A program made the translations under genes and the position numbers. The notes beneath the pieces were generated by a model, which searched no databases, had not been told where the DNA came from, and saw only the letters and a list, made by a program, of their open reading frames with translations. From JBBITI01 sp963735055 (GTDB taxonomy: Bacteria; Chloroflexota; Dehalococcoidia; Dehalococcoidales; UBA2162), in the NCBI GenBank assembly GCA_963735055.1, contig CAVTJN010000004.1:248001-312000 (forward strand): 64,000 nt of DNA, in the 5' to 3' direction. This document shows, in pieces, positions 34,325-42,151 of this stretch (position 1 is its first letter; each line of letters begins with the position of its first letter).

Positions 34325-35466
34325 TGAGAAGAAAGGCCCTGGCTCTTCTGGCCGTTTGCCTGATATTGGGAATTGCTTTGCCGGCGCCCGCCGGGGCGCA
34401 GACTGCCTTGGCGGTGGTCAGGAGCACCGCCGAAGTCAAGTACCCTCTTCAGGTGAACTTCAGCCTATCCGTAAAGAGCAATGCCAACATATCCGACATC
34501 CGGTTGCGTTATTCGGTCGATCAGGACAGCTTCGCCACCGTGACTAGCGAGACATACCTGTCATTTGCGCCGGCGGCCACGGTGAACGCGCAGTGGACGA
34601 TGGACATGAAGAAGATTGGCGGATTTCCTCCGGGAACCACCATCCGGTACTGGTGGGTGGTCAAGGACGCCAGCGGCGCCCGAATCGATACGCCGCCCAC
34701 CCGCATCGATTTTGAGGATAACCGGTACAATTGGCAGAATTTGAGCGAGGGCCTGGTGAATCTTTACTGGTACAATGGTGGGACTTCTTTCGCTAAAGAA
34801 GTCATGGCGGCTGCCCAGGAAGCACTGACCAGGCTGAGTAGTGACACCGGGGCTCAGATCAGCAGGCCGGTTAAGATTTACGTGTACGGCTCCAACCAGG
34901 ACTTGCTTGGGGCTCTAATATTCCCTTATGAATGGACTGGGGCGGTAACGTACTCGCAGTACGGTACGATCGCTATCGGCGTGTCGCCGGCGAATGTAAC
35001 CTGGGGTAAGCGGGCCATAGCCCATGAACTGTCCCATCTTGTCATCCATCAGGTCACTACGAACCCCTACAATGATCTGCCGCGGTGGCTCGACGAAGGC
35101 CTGGCGGTCTACAACGAAGGATTGCTCGATGTCTCATTCGGAACTGCTCTCAAGCGGGCCTACGATGCCGGCAAACTCATTTCTGTCCGCAGTCTATCCA
35201 GTCCCTTTTCGGCAAACGCTGACCAGGCATCTCTTTCCTATGCCGAGAGCTACAGCTTCGTGAGTTACCTGATATCCGTTCACGGGCAGCAGAAGATGCT
35301 GGAGTTGCTCAAACTGTTCAGCCGGGGCAGTACATACGACGGCGCACTGCTGACCGAATACGGGTTTGACAGCGACGGTCTGAACAGCCGGTGGCGGGAG
35401 TATGTAGACAAGATGTTCCAGACCGGAAAGCCGGCGGCGGCGCTCGCAGGAGCAGGATCGACTTGA
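34324..35466 (+). CDS. Secreted HExxH zinc metallopeptidase (peptidase MA-like)
   Basis: 380 residues. A signal peptide (ALALLAVCLILGIALPAPAGAQ) precedes a beta-rich N-terminal region of about 120 residues, like the fibronectin-type lead of peptidase_MA proteins. The gluzincin site is AIAHELSHLVIHQ near residue 230, with WLDEGLAVYNEG giving the third ligand. The ATG overlaps the prfB stop; a GTG one codon earlier is an equal alternative. The substrate is unknown; the neighbours are unrelated housekeeping genes. Confidence 0.85.
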   Translation: MRRKALALLAVCLILGIALPAPAGAQTALAVVRSTAEVKYPLQVNFSLSVKSNANISDIRLRYSVDQDSFATVTSETYLSFAPAATVNAQWTMDMKKIGGFPPGTTIRYWWVVKDASGARIDTPPTRIDFEDNRYNWQNLSEGLVNLYWYNGGTSFAKEVMAAAQEALTRLSSDTGAQISRPVKIYVYGSNQDLLGALIFPYEWTGAVTYSQYGTIAIGVSPANVTWGKRAIAHELSHLVIHQVTTNPYNDLPRWLDEGLAVYNEGLLDVSFGTALKRAYDAGKLISVRSLSSPFSANADQASLSYAESYSFVSYLISVHGQQKMLELLKLFSRGSTYDGALLTEYGFDSDGLNSRWREYVDKMFQTGKPAAALAGAGST

Positions 35467-36143
35467 AAGGCATCACGATACAACACATGCCACCCTCGGA
35501 GCGGCCCCGGGAGCGGTTGCAGGAGCGGGGGGCGGAGGCGCTTTCGGTCCAGGAGTTGATGGCCGTTGTCCTTGGGACCGGTGCCGGAGAGTCGGTGACC
35601 GAGACGGTAAAGCGACTGGTGGAGCACTTCGGCGACCTGAACGGCATCTCCGTGGCCAGCGTCGAGGAGTTGGTTCAGGTAAAGGGAATCGGACCGGCCA
35701 AGGCTTCCAAGATCAAGGCGACGTTCGAACTGGCCCACCGGCTGGCAAGCAGTCCGGCAGGCCAGAAGCCCGTTCTGAAGACACCGGAGGAGGTCGTGGA
35801 TCAGGTCGCCGGCCGGCTGAGAGGCGAGCGGAAGGAGCACTTCTTGGCATTGTTACTAGACACGCGCGGCCGGGTGATCAAGCCCTGTGAAGTGTCGGTG
35901 GGCAGCCTGGATGCGAGCATCGTCCACCCGCGGGAGGTGTTCCGCGCGGCGATGTCGGCCAGCGCCGCTTCGGTCGTGTTCGTCCACAATCATCCATCAG
36001 GGGATCCTGAACCGTCCGTCGAAGATATACAGCTGACCAAACGCCTGGCCGAAGTGGGTGACCTCGTCGGAATCAGTGTAATCGATCATATTATTGTGGC
36101 TGGCGGGAAGTTCGTGAGCCTGAAGCGCCGGGGGCTATTCTAG
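35463..36143 (+). CDS. radC: RadC/JAMM-domain protein
   Basis: 226 residues from TTG 35463, overlapping the peptidase stop and preceded by AGGAGCAGGA. A helix-hairpin-helix (VQVKGIGPAKASKIKA) is followed by the JAMM metal site VFVHNHPSGDPEPSVED. The family was once linked to DNA repair but its function is unsettled. An ATG eight codons later is the alternative start. Confidence 0.93.
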   Translation: MKGITIQHMPPSERPRERLQERGAEALSVQELMAVVLGTGAGESVTETVKRLVEHFGDLNGISVASVEELVQVKGIGPAKASKIKATFELAHRLASSPAGQKPVLKTPEEVVDQVAGRLRGERKEHFLALLLDTRGRVIKPCEVSVGSLDASIVHPREVFRAAMSASAASVVFVHNHPSGDPEPSVEDIQLTKRLAEVGDLVGISVIDHIIVAGGKFVSLKRRGLF

Positions 36144-36167
36144 CGGTAAGCTCAGGGGAGTGTAAAA

Positions 36168-37580
36168 TTGAAAGTTGACTTCGGCAAACTGGACCGCGCG
36201 TTCAACCCAAAGGTGGTGGCAGTGATCGGGGACAAGAAGGAGTCCAACTACCAGTGGCTTCGGGCCCAGAAGGACTTCAAGGGAAAGCTCTACTCAGTCC
36301 AGATCGATCCGGTCGAGATCGAGGGGATAAAAGCGCTGGGAGTGACGAACTACACGAGCCTGCTGGATATACCCGACCGGGTTGATTTCGCCATCGTGGC
36401 CGTACCGCGTTCGGTATCATTGAGAGTGCTGGTAGACTTGATAACCAAAGACGTTGCCGCGGCCCATTTCTTCACCGCAGGATTCTCGGAGACGGACACC
36501 GAGGAGGGGCGACAGCTCGAGCGACGGATGACCGAGATGGCGGCAGCGGCCAACTTCCATATCATCGGCCCCAACTGCATGGGTATCTTCAGTCCCCTGG
36601 CCGGCATCAAGCAGAATGCCGAGCAATACATCGAAACTGCTGGGCCGGTGGGCTTCATCTCGCAAAGCGGCAACCACGCCGTCAATTTTGTCCAGGAAGC
36701 CCATATCCAGGGCGTCGACAGCAACAAGGTGGTTAGCTTCGGAAATGGCATCGTCGTTGACGCGGCCGATTTGCTCGAGTATTTCGCGGCCGATCCTGAG
36801 ATAAAGGTCATTGGGATGTATGTCGAAGGGGTAAGGAACGGGCCGAGGTTCCTGAAGGTCCTCCGTAGCGCTGCCTCAAAGAAGCCGGTGGTGATCTGGA
36901 AGGGTGGGCGCAGTGACGAGGGCATGCGGGCGATCGGGTCCCACACGGGCTCGTTGGCCATACCTGGAGTCATCTGGGATGCGGCGGTACGGCAATCTCG
37001 GGCCGTGCAGGTATCGCGGATGGAGGAGCTCATTGACACCATCAAGGTGCTGCTCTACTTGCCGCCGGTTAAGGGGGACCGGGTGGCCGCGGTAGGGGGC
37101 TCGGGCGGAGGGTCGGTAGCGGTCGCTGACGCCTTTGCCGAAGCTGGTCTGAGACTGCCCGCCTTTTCGCAGGCGTCATACGATGAATTCGCCTCTTTCT
37201 GGACGCTGATTGGTGGAGGCTACAAGAACCCGGTCGATACCTACAATGCAAACCGTCGCGAAATGAAACGGATCTTGGATATTCTCGCCCGGGATGTTAA
37301 CACCGACAACATCGTGGCCCTTTTCGCCGCCCGGCACGCCGGGCCCGGGGGACAGGCGCCCCTGGATGCTCAACTAGCCCCGTTCGCGGGCTTCGTGCAG
37401 GCGACCCTTAAGCCGGTTATGGCCATCATCACCGGCTCTTCCTCGGCGCAAACCGCGGCTGCGTCCCTGGAACTCATGGGCAGGTTGCAGGGAATCGGCA
37501 TACCGGCTATCCAGGGGATGGAGCGGGGGGCCCTCGCCCTGCGTAACGCGGCCGAATACTACCAGCTTAACCACAGCTAG
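36168..37580 (+). CDS. NDP-forming acyl-CoA synthetase, alpha (CoA-binding) subunit-like, second copy
   Basis: 470 residues. The CoA-binding domain is KVVAVIGDKKESNYQWLRAQKDFKGKLYSVQIDPVEIEGIKALG. IIGPNCMGIFSP, GFISQSGNHA and the phospho-His segment RAIGSHTGSLAIPG are followed by a C-terminal flavodoxin-like domain. It is colinear with the protein at 12296-13723 but clearly diverged. No ATP-grasp subunit is nearby. It starts at TTG 36168 with GGGGAG upstream. Its stop codon lies inside the terminator hairpin. Confidence 0.85.
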   Translation: MKVDFGKLDRAFNPKVVAVIGDKKESNYQWLRAQKDFKGKLYSVQIDPVEIEGIKALGVTNYTSLLDIPDRVDFAIVAVPRSVSLRVLVDLITKDVAAAHFFTAGFSETDTEEGRQLERRMTEMAAAANFHIIGPNCMGIFSPLAGIKQNAEQYIETAGPVGFISQSGNHAVNFVQEAHIQGVDSNKVVSFGNGIVVDAADLLEYFAADPEIKVIGMYVEGVRNGPRFLKVLRSAASKKPVVIWKGGRSDEGMRAIGSHTGSLAIPGVIWDAAVRQSRAVQVSRMEELIDTIKVLLYLPPVKGDRVAAVGGSGGGSVAVADAFAEAGLRLPAFSQASYDEFASFWTLIGGGYKNPVDTYNANRREMKRILDILARDVNTDNIVALFAARHAGPGGQAPLDAQLAPFAGFVQATLKPVMAIITGSSSAQTAAASLELMGRLQGIGIPAIQGMERGALALRNAAEYYQLNHS

Positions 37581-37602
37581 TGCAGCGATCTGCACTAGCT
37601 GT
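37573..37602. terminator. Bidirectional terminator hairpin
   Basis: A 13-bp perfect stem (ACAGCTAGTGCAG / CTGCACTAGCTGT) with a CGAT loop. It lies between convergent genes and includes the TAG of the acyl-CoA synthetase subunit. It has no long T-run, so it may act with Rho or simply protect 3' ends. Confidence 0.7.
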
Positions 37603-37629
37603 CTGTCTGTCCGCTAACCCCTGCCGGAC

Positions 37630-39387
37630 CTACCTCCAAGCATCAATACTGTAAAATGGCATGGCGCCAAACATGCCCCGCGGTCCGCCCGTCATCTGGA
37701 CGCAGACCTCTTCATCCGACCCGCAGACGATGATGCAATTGTCTAAAGGCTGGTCACCGGCAACCGCTATCAGGTGATCGTCCGGCAGTTCTTTCCAGTG
37801 TTTGCCGGACTGGCGGTCGATGCCCATCCAGCCGTTGGTGGTGAGGTCCACCCACGATCGTTTCCGGTATTCACTCAGCGGCTCGAGACTCTTCTTCCAG
37901 ATGTACTCATAGACCGCCTCCTTGGTCTTAAAGCCCATATCGTAGAGGTGCTGTGCCATCTCGTGCACGATGATGAAAGTGCGTGGTCCTTCGCGGCCGC
38001 CGGCCCAAATGCCGGGCAGTATGAAATCGAGAAAGTTGTGCGGGCCGGGGACGCCCTTGACATTCAGACGGCGGGCAATGCCGCCGTGACCGCTCTTCTG
38101 AAAAGCGCGGTAGCCGCCCGGCGAGAACTGGGCCCCATCCATGCCACCCTCAGTGCCCATCACCATGACGACGTTGTCGCTCTTCTTGAAACCGCGCTCC
38201 TCGTTGAGACCCTTCCAGCCCGGCGGCAGACCATCAGCGTATTCGGCGAAGCACATGCCGCCCCGGTTCACCGGACTGCCGATGCTGCTCATGCGGTTGA
38301 CCCCGGGGACGGCTCCGCCCAGGTTTATGGCCATCAACTGGTAGGCGCGGCCGATCGATGAGTTGGCCGGGTTCCCGGGACCGAGCATGCCCAGGCCGGC
38401 GTTCATTCCGATTTCCTTGACAATGGGACCGCTGACGCAGGTCCACTGGTTGTTGTAGACGGTGGTCCCGGTGGGGCAGCCCGACTCGGCGATGGCCAGG
38501 ACGACCGGCAGGTATTCCGGCCGGCAGCCGGCCATGACGGCGATGGTGGCGATCTTCTCCACGGTGGCGGTCCGCTTCAGGGGCTGGAACTTCACCAGGT
38601 CGCCCTTCCTGATGGGCTCGCCCATACGGGTGCCCCGGTCAGCCTGATGGGTCACCATCTCGTCCGGCCGGTGGCTGGTGCCCTTGAGCATCTCTTTGAC
38701 CCGTTCTTCGGTGGGGAGCCTTATGGCGAGTCCGTCCGTGTATACAGACATCGGCGCGTACACCGGTCTGGCGACGTATTGTGTTTTCGAGAAGAAGGCA
38801 TCGGCCTCATCATGCGTGCCCTCGAAAATCACTCTCGGCTGAGGCGGGTTGTACATGCCACTTTCTTTTTCCTGCGCCGTCAGCGGCCGCAGCAACCCAT
38901 CCATGATCGGGCCGATCAGGAGGTCGGCATCGGCCGGACCGCCAATGGTGCGCGAGGCGTGGATGCAGCGGACATGGGGCATGCCGTTCACCAGCGCCTC
39001 CTGCCTTATCATTTCTGCCTGGTCTTCCAGATCGACAAGGACCGTGGGAATACCGGCTTTCTCAAGCTCTGCGATGTAGGGCAACTGCCCCCATACGGCG
39101 CCGCTTCACCAGCAGACGCCCTGTATCACCGCGTCTGCGGTCTTCATCTCCTCGTCCGACAAGGGGACCTGGACCGGGCCGTATGTCTTCTTCACTTTCC
39201 AGTTGACGTTCGGATAGTCCATCTTGAGACGCCGCTCAAGGGCGATGGTGATATCCGGTTCGCCCGTAATGCTGAACCAGATCTCCTTACCGTCCACAGT
39301 GTCCAGGCGGGGCGCCAGCGGGTATGTCTTCACCGGAACCTGCATGCCCACGGGATTGAGAAACTTGTACTTTCTATCTTCTGCCAC
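37630..39387 (-). CDS. UGSC-like family selenoprotein A (one Sec), fused two-domain form
   Basis: Read through one UGA (39106-39108), this is a 585-residue protein. GTG 39387 follows AAGGAGGAG. The N-terminal domain runs YKFLNPVGMQVPVKTYPLAPRLDTVDGKEIWFS to ADAVIQGVCW-Sec-SGAVWGQLPYIAELEKAGIPTVLVDLEDQ. This is the layout of UGSC-type (seleno)proteins, with Sec at a strand end and a helix after it. The C-terminal domain (TATVEKIATIAVMAGCRPEYLPVVLAIAESG...SGPIVKEIGMNAGLGMLGPG) resembles a family often found beside UGSC proteins. The enzyme's reaction is unknown. It is the last gene of the Hdr/AOR-like operon. Confidence 0.8.
39076..39108 (-). promoter_or_regulatory. UGA/Sec codon and predicted bacterial SECIS of UGSC-like gene A
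   Basis: The UGA (39106-39108) is followed nine bases later by a hairpin. GUA, then GGGGGC, loop AGUU, then GCCC-U-A-C pair over 8 bp with one bulged A. The loop starts 19 bases after the UGA, in the usual bacterial SECIS range, and contains the expected G and U. The surrounding 44 bases (39071-39114) are identical to those of the paralog. Confidence 0.75.
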
Positions 39388-39495
39388 GCTGCTCCTCCTT
39401 AAGGTCATGAACCGCGGCGCTAAGTCTGCCTGAGCTGTCCCGGCCATGTGTTTTGACTGCGCCCATTATGCATCACACGTCCGTCGGGTTTCTCA

Positions 39496-41258
39496 CTAGC
39501 GCCAGGCGTCGATGCTGTAAGCCGCCGAAGGCGAGTCGCCGAATCCGCTGCGGCCCCCGCTGAGCTGGATGCAACCCTCCTCCTCGCCCCCCGCCACGAT
39601 GATACAGCTGTCGAAGGGATCGTTCACTACCGGTACCGGATACTCGTCGGGGAGTTCTTTCCACGGTTTTCCGGATGTCTTTTCTTTCCCCATCCAGCCA
39701 TTGGTGGTGAGATCCGGCCATGAACGCGTGCGGTATTCTCCCAGGGTCTCGAAACTCTTCTTGTAGATCCACTCGTAGACTTCGTCCTTGGACTTGAATC
39801 CAATCTCATAGAGGTGGCGGGCCATTTCCGGGATCATGATGAGCGTAAAACCTCCTTCCAGTACCGAGAATATTCTGGGGAAGAGGTATTCCAGCCAATT
39901 ATGTGGGCCGGGCGTGCCTTTGACACCGAGGCGTCTGGCCATGCCGCCGTGCCCGCTCTTCTGCAATGCCCGGTAGCCGCCCGGTGAGAACTCGTGACCG
40001 AGAATGCCGCCGTGATTGCCGATCGTCATGAATACGAACACGCTCTCGTCCTTCTTGAAGCCGTGCTCTTCGTTCAGACCTTTCCATCCGGGTGGGAGCC
40101 CATCGACATTCTCGCCGACGCACATGCCGCCCTTGTTCATCGGGCTACCGTGGGCGCTCATCCGGTTCACGCCGGGAATGGCTCCGCCGAGGTTGAGCGC
40201 CATTAGTTGAAACGCACGGCCGATGGGCCCGTTCACGCGGCTGCCGGGGCCAAGGTGGCCGCACCCGGTGTTCAATCCGATCTCCTTGACGATGGGGCCG
40301 CTGAGAACGACCACCTGGGTGGGGAAGTTGGTGGTGCCGGTGGTCAGGCCCGACTCAGCTATGGCGAGGACGACCGGCAGATGTTCCGGCTTGCAGCCCG
40401 CCATTACCGCGTTGACCGCCACTTTCTCCACGGTCGCCGTCCACAGCCTGGGCTGGAAGCGCACCGCATCGCCCTTGTTCCCCTGGCGCGGAGACGCGCC
40501 GGCCGGTCAGCCTGATAGGTGATAACTTCGTCCGGCTTGTGACTGGTCCCTTTCAACATCTCCCTCACGCGTTCTTCGGTCGGGACAACGATGGGAAAAC
40601 CGTCGGTATACACGGACAACTCGGCGTTCACCGGCCGCGGAATCCACTTCGTCAGTTGATAGAACTCCTGGGCTTCGTCGAGAGTGCCTTCGAAGAGCAC
40701 CCGGTCCTGCGGCGGCGAGTGCATCCCGCTCTCTTTCTCCTCGTCGGTCAGCGGCCGCGTCAGCGCATCGAGCATGGGCTCGATCCACTGGTCGACGTCG
40801 GCCGGTCCGGGAAGGGTCCGGGAGGCGGCCAGGAACCGCACCTTGGGGACGCCGGACGCGAGGGCCTCCTGCCTGACCATGTTATGCTGGTCTTCCAGAT
40901 CGATGAGTACCGTGGGAATACCGGCCTTCTCCAGTCTAGCGATGTAGGGCAACTGCCCCCATACGGCGCCGCTTCACCAGCATACGCCGAGGACTACCGC
41001 GTCGGTAGTCTTCATCTCCTCTTCCGACAGTTGCACCGGCATGGGGGTGTAGGACTTCTTCATGGTCCAGTTCACCGCCGGGTAGTCCATCTTAAGTCGC
41101 TTTTCCAGCGCGATGGTGATGTCAGGCTCCCCGCAAATGCTGATATGAATCGTCTTGCCATCGATGTTGTTGAGGCGGGGGGCGAGCGGAAACGTCTTGA
41201 CCGGAAGCTCTATGCCTACCGGACTGAGGCACTTGTATACCCTGTCTCCTGATGCCAT
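39496..41258 (-). CDS. UGSC-like family selenoprotein B (one Sec), with a frameshift
   Basis: This is a tandem paralog of gene A. ATG 41258 follows GGAGGACAGAA. UGA at 40974-40976 sits in GVCW-Sec-SGAVWGQLPYIARLEKAG, exactly as in the paralog. A one-base deletion near 40490-40497 breaks the frame between ADRPAR and SPRQGNKGDAVRFQP. Restoring it gives 587 residues, colinear with A's 585. Downstream all conserved blocks are intact (MAGCKPEHLPVVLAIAESG, PGVNRMSAHGSP, SPGGYRALQKSGHGG), so recent decay or a consensus error is likely. It lies 24 bp after the MvhD gene. Confidence 0.77.
40944..40976 (-). promoter_or_regulatory. UGA/Sec codon and predicted bacterial SECIS of UGSC-like gene B
   Basis: The same UGA context, spacing and AGUU-loop hairpin as in gene A. 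The 44-base block 40939-40982 is identical to 39071-39114, including third codon positions, while sequence on both sides has diverged. That pattern indicates selection on the RNA structure as well as on the protein. Confidence 0.75.
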
Positions 41259-41282
41259 TTCTGTCCTCCATTCTGCTTGTTT

Positions 41283-42104
41283 TTACTTCCTGACGATGAT
41301 TCGCGCGTCCTCGGCCATGGGTGGGGGGACCGGCACCGAAATCAACTTCCTGATCGCCGCGAACCGGGCCGGACAGGCTTCAAGACAAGTGCCGCACTTG
41401 ATGCATTTCTCCTGGTCAATGATGTGGACCAGGTTCTTGCCGCCCGCAATCGCCTCCGCGGGGCACCGGCGGGCGCAAATCCCGCAGGCCTGACAAGCCG
41501 GCGGATCGATATAATACGATACAACTTCGCCGAATAGCCTGTCTACCTCGTCACGCGTGAAAAGCTTCTCATAGTCCGCCGGGTCTGCCAGCCGCGCCCT
41601 CAGCTTCTCGCCCTTGACCACCTTGATGTAGGGGACCAGCCTGATGATCTCGCCAAGCCGGGTCTTCATTTGGCCGGCGTCAATGCCCTCGCCTCTGCCA
41701 AGGGGGCCCAGCTTCCTCACCTGTTCGGCAAATCCGTTCATGACCTCGGCAAAGCGATTTCCTTCCCCGGAAGACATGAACTCGATCCTCAACCGCCCGG
41801 GGGCCAGTCCCAGGTGCTCCAGAATCCTCTTGCACAACAGTACCATGTTCAGGGCATCGTAATTCCCCTGAGTGGCGTAGTTGCATTCATTCAGGCGGCA
41901 TCCGCCGATAAACACCGCGTCGGCGCCGCCGGAAAAAGCCCGGAGCACCAGTTCCAGGTCGACTCTTCCCGTGCACATGACACGGATGAGCTTCGTGTCG
42001 GTAGCATATTGCAGTCTGGAAACTCCAGCCAGGTCGGCAGCCCCGTACCCTCACCAGTGGCAGACGAAGCCGAGTATGCCTGGCCGGAAGTCAGGTGCAC
42101 TCAT
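41283..42104 (-). CDS. MvhD-type iron-sulfur subunit with Sec (BamF-like)
   Basis: ATG 42104 begins MSAPDFRPGILGFVCHW-Sec-GYGAADLAGVSRLQYATDTKLIRVMCTGRVDLELVLRAF. The UGA is at 42051-42053, where most homologs have Cys (CNWCSY). MvhD-type cysteines follow in GADAVFIGGCRLNECNYATQGN. A C-terminal extension carries two [4Fe-4S] motifs (CQACGICARRCP, CIKCGTCLEACP). Total 273 residues. It should pass electrons between HdrA and a partner. A Sec-containing MvhD-like subunit is also known in class II benzoyl-CoA reductase complexes (BamF). It lies 47 bp after hdrA. Confidence 0.88.
42016..42053 (-). promoter_or_regulatory. UGA/Sec codon and predicted SECIS of the MvhD gene
   Basis: UGA at 42051-42053. 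A hairpin CTGG-AGTTT-CCAG at 42016-42028 follows, its loop opening 26 bases after the UGA. The loop again starts with AG and contains U. The protein frame remains conserved past the UGA. Confidence 0.7.
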
Positions 42105-42151
42105 GCGCAGCTCCCTTTGTCCTTCAATTCGAAGCGGTCCCGCTTCGCCTG

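Noticed and set aside
39084..39108. UGSC-like gene A as two separate genes or a pseudogene with a premature stop
   Set aside because: Both paralogs keep the same UGA and intact, conserved sequence beyond it, with a matching hairpin; independent identical nonsense mutations are unlikely.
37630..41258. Glycine/betaine reductase (Grd) genes
   Set aside because: The Sec context (CW-Sec-SGA) and the rest of the proteins do not match GrdA, GrdB or other Grd subunits; the N-terminal layout fits UGSC-type proteins.
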